Shown one piece after another: positions 16,790 through 24,460 of a DNA stretch of 64,000 nt. The position numbers and the translations under genes were made by a program. How positions within the stretch are numbered: position 1 is the first letter of the stretch; every line of letters starts with the position of its first letter. This DNA is from Candidatus Parvarchaeota archaeon UBA573 (GTDB lineage Archaea; Nanobdellota; Nanobdellia; Parvarchaeales; Parvarchaeaceae), in the NCBI GenBank assembly GCA_002502045.1, contig DAPE01000004.1, positions 36,940 to 100,939 on the forward strand, in the 5' to 3' direction. The notes below the pieces were generated by a model, which was not told the DNA's origin, ran no database searches, and was given only the letters and a program-made list of their open reading frames with translations.

Positions 16790-17827
16790 ATGGAAGAAGA
16801 CGAAATTGAACACACTGAAGAAGAAAATGAAAATGAAGAAATAACAGAAGAGGTGCATTCTGACTTTGAATATAAAGACATAAAAGATTTACCAGGAGTC
16901 GGAAGTACTATAGCTTCAAAGATAAGAAACGCGGGTTACCAGGATGTGATAGCACTTGCAACAGCAAACCCATTGGTTTTAACAGAAGCTTGCGGAATAG
17001 GAGAACCAACTGCTAGAAAAATAGTGGCCGAGGCAAGAGAAGCATCTAAAATGAACTTCATGTCTGGGTTGGAGTTTGAAGACAAGAGAAAAAGTGTACA
17101 AAGAATATCAACTAGTAGTGAAGCTCTTAATATTTTATTGGGCGGAGGTGTAGAAACTCAGTCTATAACAGAATGCTATGGTGAATACGGCTCTGGAAAA
17201 AGCCAGCTTGCATTCCAATTGGCCGTTGATGTACAATTGCCTCTGGAAAAAGGAGGATTGGAAGGCCATGCAATATGGATTGATACAGAAGGAACTTTCA
17301 GGCCATCAAGAATCGAGCAATTGGCAGCAGTAAAAGGCCTTGATCCAAAACAGGCATTACAAAACATAAAGATAGGTAGGGCTTACTCTTCCGATCATCA
17401 AGTCCTTTTGGTAGACAAAGTACCAGAGCTTATAAACGCAGACCCTAAAATAAAACTTATAGTTGTAGACAGTATGATGGCATTATTCCGTGCTGAATAT
17501 GTAGGCAGAGGAACATTAGCTGACAGACAGCAAAAAGTAAATGTTGTTTTACATAATCTTCAAAGATTGGCAGACCGCTTTAATGTAGCAGTTTATATAA
17601 CAAACCAGGTAATGGCCAGACCAGATGTTATGTTTGGAGATCCAACTGCAGCTGTGGGCGGACACATAATAGGGCATGTAGCTACTTACAGGATATATTT
17701 GAGAAAAGGAAAGAAAGGATCCAGAGTTGGAAAACTTGTAGACTCGCCTAGCCTGCCGGAAGGAGAAGCTTCTTTTGAAATAACGTCTAATGGGATAACT
17801 GACCTTGAAGAAGAAAAGAAAAAATAA
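16790..17827 (+). CDS. radA: DNA repair and recombination protein RadA
   Basis: Archaeal RecA/Rad51 recombinase, 345 residues. An acidic N-terminal tail is followed by helix-hairpin-helix (LPGVGSTIASKIRNAGYQDV; CGIGEPTARKIV). The ATPase core has Walker A GEYGSGKS, Walker B KLIVVDSM, and DNA-binding loops around AEYVGRGTLADRQQK and MARPDVMFGDPTAAVGGH. It forms filaments on single-stranded DNA for strand exchange. No intein is present. It sits between the RAM protein and mrp, and all three point the same way with short gaps. Confidence 0.97.
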   Translation: MEEDEIEHTEEENENEEITEEVHSDFEYKDIKDLPGVGSTIASKIRNAGYQDVIALATANPLVLTEACGIGEPTARKIVAEAREASKMNFMSGLEFEDKRKSVQRISTSSEALNILLGGGVETQSITECYGEYGSGKSQLAFQLAVDVQLPLEKGGLEGHAIWIDTEGTFRPSRIEQLAAVKGLDPKQALQNIKIGRAYSSDHQVLLVDKVPELINADPKIKLIVVDSMMALFRAEYVGRGTLADRQQKVNVVLHNLQRLADRFNVAVYITNQVMARPDVMFGDPTAAVGGHIIGHVATYRIYLRKGKKGSRVGKLVDSPSLPEGEASFEITSNGITDLEEEKKK

Positions 17828-17847
17828 ACCCATTTTACTAATATTAT

Positions 17848-18870
17848 ATGAAATTAGAAGGCGACAGACTCAAAAGTATAATTGATTTAATAGAGCCGAT
17901 AAAAGACCCTGAGATAGGTATAAGTATAGTGAAGCTAAGGATGATAGACTCCGTTGAGGAAGAGAACGGAAGAATAAAGATAAATATAAAATTAACCGTT
18001 CCTGGCTGTCCGTTATCATCAACTATAGAAAAAGACGTTAAAAAGATACTTGAAGAAAAAGGATATACGGATGCAGAAGTAAACTTCGGGTTCATGTCCA
18101 AGAAGGAATTGGATGAGATAAAGGATGTTATAAGAAAGGAAAAAATATCCATGCCGGAAAGCATAGAAAGATACGAGAAAAAAAGCATAAGAAAGATAAT
18201 AGCGGTTTACTCTGCTAAAGGCGGAGTTGGAAAAAGCACCGTTGTAAAACTCCTTGCGGAAACTGCAAATTCAATGGGTTATAAGACAGGCATATTAGAC
18301 TGTGATATATCCGGACCGTCTATAACTTCTTTATTTAATTTAAAGGAAAGAGCATACGCCGATCAGGATGGAAAAATAATACCTATAATAAAAAACGGGC
18401 TGAAGATAATGGCAGTTGACATGCTAACACAAGTAGAAGCGATAATATGGCGCGGCCCTTTGGTTTCTAGTGCGATAAAACAAATGTACAATGACACTAA
18501 CTGGGGCAATTTAGATATACTATTTTTAGATTTGCCACCTGGGACCAGTGATGCACCGATAACTGTTTTTCAGTCAATACCTGTAGATGGAACTGTAGTA
18601 GTAACTACCCCACAGGAGCTCTCAAATTTGATCGGGAAAAAAACATTAGTAGTAGCAAAAAGCCTTAATATCCCTGTAATGGGTGTTATAGAAAATATGA
18701 GTTACTTTGTATGCAAACACTGTGGAGAAAAGAATGAGATAGGCAGCAAAGATACAAAACTTGACCTGCCGATACTTGCAAAACTGCCTTTCTTTAACGA
18801 TCTTAATGCAGAAAAAGAAGAAAGCATAAATCAGCTAAAGATCGCAGTAAGCAAGATAATTAGTACGTGA
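17848..18870 (+). CDS. mrp: Mrp/NBP35-type Fe-S carrier ATPase
   Basis: Cytosolic P-loop ATPase implicated in iron-sulfur cluster transfer. The N-terminal ~85 residues are a MIP18/DUF59 domain (EPIKDPEIGISIVKLRMID; TVPGCPLSS). The ATPase domain follows with the deviant Walker A SAKGGVGKST, ILDCDISGPSI, LDLPPGTSD and the CxxC pair FVCKHCGEKNEIG that can hold a bridging cluster. Length 340 is normal for the two-domain form. It follows radA by 20 bases and is probably in the same transcript. Confidence 0.93.
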   Translation: MKLEGDRLKSIIDLIEPIKDPEIGISIVKLRMIDSVEEENGRIKINIKLTVPGCPLSSTIEKDVKKILEEKGYTDAEVNFGFMSKKELDEIKDVIRKEKISMPESIERYEKKSIRKIIAVYSAKGGVGKSTVVKLLAETANSMGYKTGILDCDISGPSITSLFNLKERAYADQDGKIIPIIKNGLKIMAVDMLTQVEAIIWRGPLVSSAIKQMYNDTNWGNLDILFLDLPPGTSDAPITVFQSIPVDGTVVVTTPQELSNLIGKKTLVVAKSLNIPVMGVIENMSYFVCKHCGEKNEIGSKDTKLDLPILAKLPFFNDLNAEKEESINQLKIAVSKIIST

Positions 18871-18926
18871 TTTCTGAAAATATTATAGCTTCTCTATTTT
18901 AAAGATTATTTTTATGTCTTAACAAA

Positions 18927-20048
18927 CTATGGGGAAACCCATTTAACATTAATTGCAACTCCCTTGTTGTTATAGCCACTATAATCATTTGCATTACCAT
19001 CCAATGGCCACCAAGCTACTAGACCATTATTTGTTATTGGAGCTGCTCCAAAACCATTATTATATAAATCTTGAATTTGACTTGCAGATAAAGTTGTGTT
19101 ATAAATCTGCACATCAAATATTTCGCCTGTAAAATATTGATTAGATTCATGCTGACCTGTTGGATCAGAACCTATTGTAATATAATCAAATGAGTCGGAA
19201 GGACTATATGTACCACTACCACTAACTGTGCTTTTATTAACGTATAGCTCCTGAAAAGAAGAAGTAGCGGAATAGGTTATTGCACTAAAATACCATTTTC
19301 CAAATGTAGCAGGAAGTCCTAAGGTAGGAGGGCCATTTATCCACGCATAAATATAACCTGTTCCAGAATTATTATATCCAAGGAAAGGAGTTGACCATCC
19401 ACCGCATGTTGGTGAAGTACATATATTCGCTATCGTACCACCAAGACCAGCTGGGCTATAAACCCAAGCAACTATGGTAAATGCATGATTAGTTCCTAAC
19501 CACGAACCTACTGGAGCGTAAATATAAGCATTATTACCGTTAAAATTTGCCACTGCGCCTTGTGATATTGTCTTCCCGGTAATTGCCCCTGACGATATAT
19601 AAGGACCTGGAAGAGGCTGACCTGGCTCTTTATACATAACAGAGATTTTATTAGAAAAGCTCATACCAGAATTGTTGGAACATGAATCAGCTAAAACAAA
19701 ATAAGATAAACCACTAGCAGAAATTATAGATGAAAAATTAACTGAAACTAACTTACCGTTTTGATTGGTAGTTGTAATTTTTGTTATTTGAATTGGAACA
19801 CCCAGTGAATCTCCCAATGACAAAACAAGACCTCCTCCTGGGAAACACTGTGCTGAAACGCTCCCAAGTCCTGCGAAACCTGTTACTGTCGTTGATATAC
19901 TTGATGATGGATTAAAAATACCCATGCTGTATAGGATTACTGCAACTATTACTATTATTAGGATAGCCCAGCCATACGTCATCATATATTCTAAAGCTGA
20001 CTGAGAACGCTTGCTTTTTACTGAAAGACTTGGGTAATTAAATAGCAT
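18927..20048 (-). CDS. Pilin-like surface protein with LamG-like domain
   Basis: A secreted adhesin-like protein, 373 residues. The start at the conserved ATG gives MLFNYPSLSVKSKRSQ, then the class III signal SALEYMMTYGWAILIIVIV. After a beta-rich ~110-residue pilin-like region the C-terminal ~200 residues form a concanavalin/LamG-like jelly roll (HAFTIVAWVYSP; GTYSPSDSFDYITIGSDP; GEIFDVQIYNTTLSASQI; NGLVAWWPLDGNANDYSG). LamG-like domains bind glycans or surfaces. It shares promoter and signal cassette with the genes at 14785 and 28967. It is convergent with mrp. Confidence 0.85.
   Translation of the reverse strand: MLFNYPSLSVKSKRSQSALEYMMTYGWAILIIVIVAVILYSMGIFNPSSSISTTVTGFAGLGSVSAQCFPGGGLVLSLGDSLGVPIQITKITTTNQNGKLVSVNFSSIISASGLSYFVLADSCSNNSGMSFSNKISVMYKEPGQPLPGPYISSGAITGKTISQGAVANFNGNNAYIYAPVGSWLGTNHAFTIVAWVYSPAGLGGTIANICTSPTCGGWSTPFLGYNNSGTGYIYAWINGPPTLGLPATFGKWYFSAITYSATSSFQELYVNKSTVSGSGTYSPSDSFDYITIGSDPTGQHESNQYFTGEIFDVQIYNTTLSASQIQDLYNNGFGAAPITNNGLVAWWPLDGNANDYSGYNNKGVAINVKWVSP
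19900..20022 (-). repeat. Shared signal-peptide cassette, copy 2
   Basis: The near-identical DNA block encodes the class III signal and N-terminal helix and is paired with 16189-16312 and 29990-30111. The downstream ectodomain diverges sharply from the DUF2341 copy. Confidence 0.75.
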
Positions 20049-20084
20049 ATTATTTGGATGGAAAGTAAAGGATATAAATATTTC
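20046..20084 (-). promoter_or_regulatory. Conserved pilin-family promoter, copy 2
   Basis: Identical over 39 bases to the copy at 16389-16427. The TATA element lies about 27 bases before the ATG at 20048, which is the adhesin start here, so the message should be nearly leaderless. Confidence 0.7.
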
Positions 20085-20147
20085 TTACGATTAAATTTTC
20101 TTTATTGAAGATAATTAATTTTATTTAATTTAAAGCAGAACAAAAAA

Positions 20148-20483
20148 CTAAGAGATATTCTTTCCAAGAGTAACTTCTTTATCTGGAGAAAGCAAAACAA
20201 CGCCGTTTTCACTTTCAACTCCTAAAACAAGAACTTCAGAAAGAAAATCTGCAATTTGTTTCGGCTTAAAGTTAACTACTGCTATTATCTCCTTCCCAAT
20301 TAAATCTTCTTTCTTGTATAGCTTAGTAATCTGCGCGCTGCTTCTTTTTATCCCTATCTCTCCAAAATCTATCTTTAGCTTATAAGCAGGCTTTTTTGCA
20401 TTTGGAAATTCCTCTACATCTATTATTTTACCAGTCCTTATATCAACTTTCTTGAAATCCTGAAAATCTATATATTCCATCAT
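20148..20483 (-). CDS. csaA: CsaA-like tRNA-binding domain protein
   Basis: A free-standing OB-fold tRNA-binding protein of 111 residues, homologous to the C-terminal domain of bacterial MetRS and to CsaA, a proposed secretion chaperone. Family landmarks FKKVDIRTGKIIDVEEFPNA, YKLKIDFGEIG and KEIIAVVNFKPKQIADFLSE are clear. It overlaps the DedA gene by four bases and lies at the end of the spt5-rpl11-dedA run. A link to translation or to protein export is equally possible. Confidence 0.88.
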   Translation of the reverse strand: MMEYIDFQDFKKVDIRTGKIIDVEEFPNAKKPAYKLKIDFGEIGIKRSSAQITKLYKKEDLIGKEIIAVVNFKPKQIADFLSEVLVLGVESENGVVLLSPDKEVTLGKNIS

Positions 20484-21100
20484 TTCCTCTTATTCATCCT
20501 TAAAATTGAAGCTATATTTTTTCTAAAAATATAAATCAAGAAGAAAAGAACGAATACGGCTGCAACATAAACTCCTGCTTTTTCGAAGACATTTGCTATT
20601 GCTTCCCAATTATTGGAAAGGTAATAACCGGTATAAACAAGAAAACCCGACCAGATTAGAATACCAGCAGAGGAATAAACTAAAAACTTTTTTATATCCA
20701 TCTTGAAAGCTCCGCAGATAATACCTGCTATTGAACGGACCGCCGGCAATAACTTAGTGAAGAAAGCGAAATAATCCCCATATTTTTTTATCCATTTTAT
20801 ACCTTTTTCATACTCTAAGTCTTTAAAGCCCAGCTTTTTAGAGTACCTCATAAATATTTCTATTCCAAGGAAATAACCCAGCATAAAACCTACCAAGCTG
20901 CCAAGTATAGAAGCTGCAACTGCATCGCTGAATCCTAGATAAGGATTGATTTTGCCTATTGCTATAAGAAAGCCTGTAAAAGGCAGCACCACTTCACTAG
21001 GTATTGGCAGTATGACAGACTCTAAAAACATTAACACAAAAATAGCAGAATAACTATTGCTTTCTAAAAAAGCAAGAATCTGATCCAAACCAAAAAACAT
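20480..21100 (-). CDS. DedA/SNARE-associated family membrane protein
   Basis: Integral membrane protein, 206 residues, with about five to six hydrophobic segments. The DedA signature regions are present: FLESVILPIPSEVVLPFTGF near residue 30 and the re-entrant loop FTKLLPAVRSIAGIICGAFKM near residue 115. Family members are implicated in lipid scrambling or flipping and proton-dependent membrane homeostasis. It starts one base after the rpl11 stop and overlaps csaA by four bases, hence is translated from the same message. Confidence 0.9.
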   Translation of the reverse strand: MFFGLDQILAFLESNSYSAIFVLMFLESVILPIPSEVVLPFTGFLIAIGKINPYLGFSDAVAASILGSLVGFMLGYFLGIEIFMRYSKKLGFKDLEYEKGIKWIKKYGDYFAFFTKLLPAVRSIAGIICGAFKMDIKKFLVYSSAGILIWSGFLVYTGYYLSNNWEAIANVFEKAGVYVAAVFVLFFLIYIFRKNIASILRMNKRK

Positions 21101-21101
21101 T

Positions 21102-21542
21102 TTACACCTTTTTTATCAATTCCCTTGGATCCTTTCCGTCAACCTTTAAGCCAAGACTTAAACATGAACCTAAAACTTCATTTATTAAACCTTGCTCGGT
21201 CTTTGCCAAAGAATATTGCGAATGGTCCTTAGCTATTTTCTTTACTTTATCAAATGAGATAGAAGCAGAGTCCTTTCTGTCGCCAAATCCTTTCTCCAAA
21301 CCTGCTTCCTTTATAAGAAGCTGCGAAACGGAAGGCATCAATACGTTTAACTCATATTCCTTTGTTGTTTTATCAATTTCTATCTCTACTGGAACTTTCA
21401 TCCCTGCAAAATCTTTTGTCTTGTCGTTGATTTTCTTTACTACTTCAGGTGGCTTCAAACCCAGCATTGTAAGCTGTGGCCCCAAAGGTGGAGCAGGTGT
21501 AGCCTTTCCTCCTTCCACTACAATCTTTACTTTAGTTTTCAT
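21102..21542 (-). CDS. rpl11: Large ribosomal subunit protein uL11
   Basis: L11 binds the GTPase-associated centre of 23S rRNA. The N-terminal GGKATPAPPLGPQL motif is diagnostic, followed by PPEVVKKINDKTKDFAGM, PVEIEIDK and the C-terminal rRNA-binding domain ending around NEVLGSCLSLGLKVDG. Length 146 is normal for archaea. It overlaps spt5 by four bases. The archaeal partners rpl1, rpl10 and rpl12 that usually follow are missing here and replaced by dedA and csaA. Confidence 0.96.
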   Translation of the reverse strand: MKTKVKIVVEGGKATPAPPLGPQLTMLGLKPPEVVKKINDKTKDFAGMKVPVEIEIDKTTKEYELNVLMPSVSQLLIKEAGLEKGFGDRKDSASISFDKVKKIAKDHSQYSLAKTEQGLINEVLGSCLSLGLKVDGKDPRELIKKV

Positions 21543-22015
21543 TTGTTTTCTCCTTCACTTTTTATTGTAGACACATCTGATATTTTAATATTAACATTTA
21601 TAGGGACTGCTGACTCTAAAAACATTACTGTTAATTCTTCCTTTTCCTTATTTACAGCTTTAACTGTTGCTGTTTCTCCTTTGAAAGGCCCAGAAAGCAC
21701 TTTTACAACATCCCCTATGTTTATGTCTATATTCTGCTTCTTCTTCTCTATAGTTTTCAATGCTTCATCTTTTGACAATTCTTTGTTCATTATACCGCGA
21801 ATGTGTTTTATGTTGTAGATTAAATTCGATATGCTTTCCCTAGAATCGGCTTCTACAATAATGTAACCTTTCAATGAATATGGCTTTACAATCGAATATA
21901 TGCCATTGACTCTTGCGAGCTGTGATTGCAGCCTTTCTAGGGCCTGCATCTCCCTTCCTATCGTAACCCTAATTATGAAGAAATGCGATTCTTCATTATT
22001 CTCAGTAGCTTCCAT
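21539..22015 (-). CDS. spt5: Transcription elongation factor Spt5
   Basis: NusG/Spt5 binds the RNA polymerase clamp as a processivity factor and couples transcription to translation. The NGN domain is visible (FFIIRVTIGREMQALERLQS; GYIIVEADSRESISNLIYNI; IRGIM) followed by a KOW domain (GDVVKVLSGPFKGETATV, VMFLESAVPINVNIK). It is 158 residues. The usual archaeal upstream neighbour secE is not seen, and an unrecognised 178-residue gene takes its place 20 bases upstream. Confidence 0.95.
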   Translation of the reverse strand: MEATENNEESHFFIIRVTIGREMQALERLQSQLARVNGIYSIVKPYSLKGYIIVEADSRESISNLIYNIKHIRGIMNKELSKDEALKTIEKKKQNIDINIGDVVKVLSGPFKGETATVKAVNKEKEELTVMFLESAVPINVNIKISDVSTIKSEGENK

Positions 22016-22035
22016 ATATTTTAAAGAATAGTATT

Positions 22036-22572
22036 CTAAGAATTTAAGAGTATAAAAGCTTTATATACTGCTTTTTCCCAAGCATTGAATATATCCTGCC
22101 ATTTATTAAAATCGGCCTCTTTAATATTTGCAGATTTGATAACGTCTTTTATCCAATCTCCTCCTTTAATGTACTTTATTTGAAATTTATATTCTGTACT
22201 TTTACGGCTATAATAATCCATAAGTACATCTGAGATATCGGTTAAAATTGAACCTTTACCAATAGAACTAATGTCTGGTTTCTGCATTTCAAAGGTTTTT
22301 TGATTTATGTATGGTTCCTTTGTAAAATATAAAACTGGCTTATATCTTTTACCATCACTAACGGATAAAAGAATATGATATTCACTTGAATTAGGAAAAT
22401 CTGGTGGATAAAATTCTATATTATTAATTTTTATGTCGTTAGAATCACCACTTATTATGTATTCTGAAACGGATCCCTCTTCTCTAAGTTGAATATCTCC
22501 CCGTGGCATATTGATTATTGCATTCAATAATAATTCATCCAAGTTATTTCCTTCTTTGTGTGTTTCTGCCAT
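22036..22572 (-). CDS. Unknown 178-residue protein
   Basis: I do not recognise it. It looks like a soluble mixed alpha/beta protein with a beta-rich core (YIISGDSNDIKINNIEFYPP; YHILLSVSDGKRYKPVLYF) and a C-terminal helical part (NKWQDIFNAWEKAVYKAFIL). There is no membrane segment. It is 20 bases upstream of spt5 and co-directional, so it probably shares that transcript. It is divergent from another unknown gene at 22649. Confidence 0.6.
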   Translation of the reverse strand: MAETHKEGNNLDELLLNAIINMPRGDIQLREEGSVSEYIISGDSNDIKINNIEFYPPDFPNSSEYHILLSVSDGKRYKPVLYFTKEPYINQKTFEMQKPDISSIGKGSILTDISDVLMDYYSRKSTEYKFQIKYIKGGDWIKDVIKSANIKEADFNKWQDIFNAWEKAVYKAFILLNS

Positions 22573-22648
22573 TTTTAAAAGAAGATATTAACTTGTATTT
22601 AAACATTTTGAAGCAAATAAAAAGGTTTAAATTGACAGTATTCAAAAG

Positions 22649-23095
22649 ATGAATATGGCAGAAAAGCTAGAAAGCCTAGTTAATCCTAGAAACGTTAATA
22701 AAACCACAGAAAGAGACATAGAAGTTGAAGGGCTAAAAGAACTTTACGGCAAACCTATTGATTTCCTTGGAGTCAGCCCATTTTTAATGGATTACGGCCG
22801 TTTTCCGAAAAAGACTTATCTGGTTCTACCGCATTTCAAGGAGAAGTTCAAACTCCAAGAAATAGAGTATTCAAACGATACTGTGATTATAAAGGTTAAG
22901 GGAAATGAAAAAGAAAAAATAGAGCCTATGGATTACATGCATGACAATGGTAATGGTTCATACTCTTTCCCGCGATTTATTTCTATAAAAACTTCAAACG
23001 GCTATTTGCAACTCTGCTCTTCAAGGTTTGAAAACAGCGATTATGTAGAAATAAAGAAAAACACGAAAAAGATAAAAGTAGTTCTTGAAAAATAG
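22649..23095 (+). CDS. Unknown 148-residue protein
   Basis: Not recognised. The ORF begins at an ATG at 22649 with a second in-frame ATG at 22655 (MAEKLESLV), either of which could be used. The central part is beta-rich and basic (KKTYLVLPHFKEKFKLQEIE; DTVIIKVKGNEKEKIEP), and the C-terminus ends in a basic strand (KKIKVVLEK). No catalytic motif is visible. It precedes tRNA-Lys and is divergent from the gene at 22036. Confidence 0.55.
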   Translation: MNMAEKLESLVNPRNVNKTTERDIEVEGLKELYGKPIDFLGVSPFLMDYGRFPKKTYLVLPHFKEKFKLQEIEYSNDTVIIKVKGNEKEKIEPMDYMHDNGNGSYSFPRFISIKTSNGYLQLCSSRFENSDYVEIKKNTKKIKVVLEK

Positions 23096-23142
23096 ACTGC
23101 ATATTTATAAACAAAAAAACATAATAGATAGTATTATTTTGA

Positions 23143-23217
23143 GGGCTCGTAGCTCAACTAGGTCAGAGCATTCGGCTTTTAACCGAGTGGTTGCGGGTTC
23201 AAATCCCGTCGAGCCCA
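23143..23217 (+). tRNA. tRNA-Lys(TTT)
   Basis: A complete cloverleaf: acceptor gggctcg/cgagccc, D-arm gctc...gagc, anticodon stem ttcgg/ccgag with loop ctttttaa-type sequence giving anticodon TTT, T-arm gcggg-ttcaaat-cccgt, discriminator A. CCA is not encoded and there is no intron. A TATA-like atatttataaa lies about 35 bases upstream. Confidence 0.95.
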
Positions 23218-23397
23218 TACTTAATCACAATATAGTACTAAGCAAAAGATAGTGTAGCTATTTTGTACATTTGAATTAAAGAATTTGCATCCTCTAAAAA
23301 TAAATAATTTTAATGTGATGGGTGCTTTAAACTCAGAAGAGGTATTAATCCAAAAGTAGATTATAAAATATTTAAATTCATTTACACTAATCCTTTA

Positions 23398-23775
23398 TTG
23401 TATGTGGAATACAAAAAGCTAACAAAAGAGGAAGAAAAGGTAATTATAAAAAAAGGAACGGAAATGCCGTTCACAGGAGAGTACTGTAATAACTTTGAAG
23501 CAGGAGTTTATGTATGCAAACGATGCGGTACACCTCTTTATAAATCTAAAGCCAAATTTCATTCTGACTGCGGCTGGCCCTCATTTGACGAAGAGATAAA
23601 AGGCGCAGTTAATAAACTACCTAATCCTGATGGACAAAGAACTGAGATAGAATGCAGTAATTGTGGGGCCCATTTAGGGCATGTTTTTTATGGTGAAGGA
23701 TTTACAGATAAGAATGTAAGGCATTGCGTAAACTCTATATCTCTGCGTTTCATACCTGAGAACAAAAAAGATTAA
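23398..23775 (+). CDS. msrB: Peptide methionine-R-sulfoxide reductase
   Basis: MsrB repairs R-methionine sulfoxide. Zinc-binding pairs CKRCG and CSNCG, the conserved FHSDCGWPSF, HLGHVFYGEG and the catalytic Cys in VRHCVNSISLRF are present. Length 125 is normal. The start is unusual: reading begins at TTG 23398 with GTG 23404 as an alternative, and no in-frame ATG exists. A TATA-like run (ttataaaatatttaaa, ~23361-23376) is centred ~28 bases before the TTG. The 3' end overlaps that of the convergent msrA by four bases. Confidence 0.93.
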   Translation: MYVEYKKLTKEEEKVIIKKGTEMPFTGEYCNNFEAGVYVCKRCGTPLYKSKAKFHSDCGWPSFDEEIKGAVNKLPNPDGQRTEIECSNCGAHLGHVFYGEGFTDKNVRHCVNSISLRFIPENKKD

Positions 23776-24314
23776 TCTTTCTTTAAAAGATCTAAGTATT
23801 CTTTCCTTAGTTTTGCTATCTTAGGCCGGATAACCATAAAGCAATATGGATTCAAAGGGTTCTTTTTGTAATAATCTTGATGATATTTTTCTGCTACATA
23901 AAATTCTTTTAAAGGCTCCAAGGCTGTAACTATGGGCTTGTCCCAAAGTTTTTCTTCTGTTAATTCTTTTATGACCTGCTCTGCCGTTTCTCTCTGCTTG
24001 TCATTGACGTAGAATATCTCTGACCTGTATTGACTTCCTATATCATTGCCCTGTCTGTTCAAACTAGTTGGGTCATGCAATGTAAAGAAAACTCTTAAAA
24101 TCTGCTTATAGGAGATTATTGAAGGATTGAATGTAAGCCTTACTGATTCAGCATGCCCGGTTCTGCCAGTGCATACCTCCCTATATGAAGGATTCTTAAC
24201 CGTTCCTCCGCAATAACCAGATTCAACATTCTCTATGCCTTTTATCTGCTTGAATACTGCTTCGATGCACCAGAAACAGCCGCCTGCTAGAACCGCCTTC
24301 TCCATCTCTACCAT
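23772..24314 (-). CDS. msrA: Peptide methionine-S-sulfoxide reductase
   Basis: MsrA reduces S-methionine sulfoxide. The catalytic GGCFWCIEAVFKQIKG, the TGRTGHAESVRLTF segment with its conserved Glu, and YRSEIFYVND are present. The frame stays open to 24413, but the extra 33 N-terminal residues (FIKGEQENPHALEGGG) are translated from an IS200/IS605 remnant. The Met at 24314 (MVEMEKAVLAGG) fits the family start and has an AT-rich TATA-like run at ~24337-24348. The convergent msrA/msrB pair overlaps by four bases. This part of the window also has cytochrome bd, consistent with oxidative stress exposure. Confidence 0.93.
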   Translation of the reverse strand: MVEMEKAVLAGGCFWCIEAVFKQIKGIENVESGYCGGTVKNPSYREVCTGRTGHAESVRLTFNPSIISYKQILRVFFTLHDPTSLNRQGNDIGSQYRSEIFYVNDKQRETAEQVIKELTEEKLWDKPIVTALEPLKEFYVAEKYHQDYYKKNPLNPYCFMVIRPKIAKLRKEYLDLLKKD

Positions 24315-24356
24315 ATAATAGGATGGCAGGGCCGTTATTTTAATATTACTTTTCAC

Positions 24357-24411
24357 GTGACATCCTCCCCCCTCTAAAGCATGTGGGTTTTCCTGCTCAC
24401 CTTTGATAAAC
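24357..24411. mobile_element. Miniature IS200/IS605 remnant (both ends, no gene)
   Basis: This ~55-base block joins the two terminal sequences of the larger remnant at 40289-40845. gtgacatcctccc-cctctaaag matches its tnpB-3' end, and gcatgtgggttttcc-gctcacc followed by tttgataaac matches its other end. Everything between is deleted. It sits just upstream of the inferred msrA promoter and is transcribed in frame with msrA if the far start is used. Confidence 0.75.
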
Positions 24412-24460
24412 AAAGAATTAAAGTTATAAGAACCTAAAATTAATTATATTATAATACTGT

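Noticed and set aside
24315-24413. N-terminal 33 residues of the longest msrA frame as a real part of MsrA
   Set aside because: They are translated from a mini-IS and are foreign to the family; the Met at 24314 fits.
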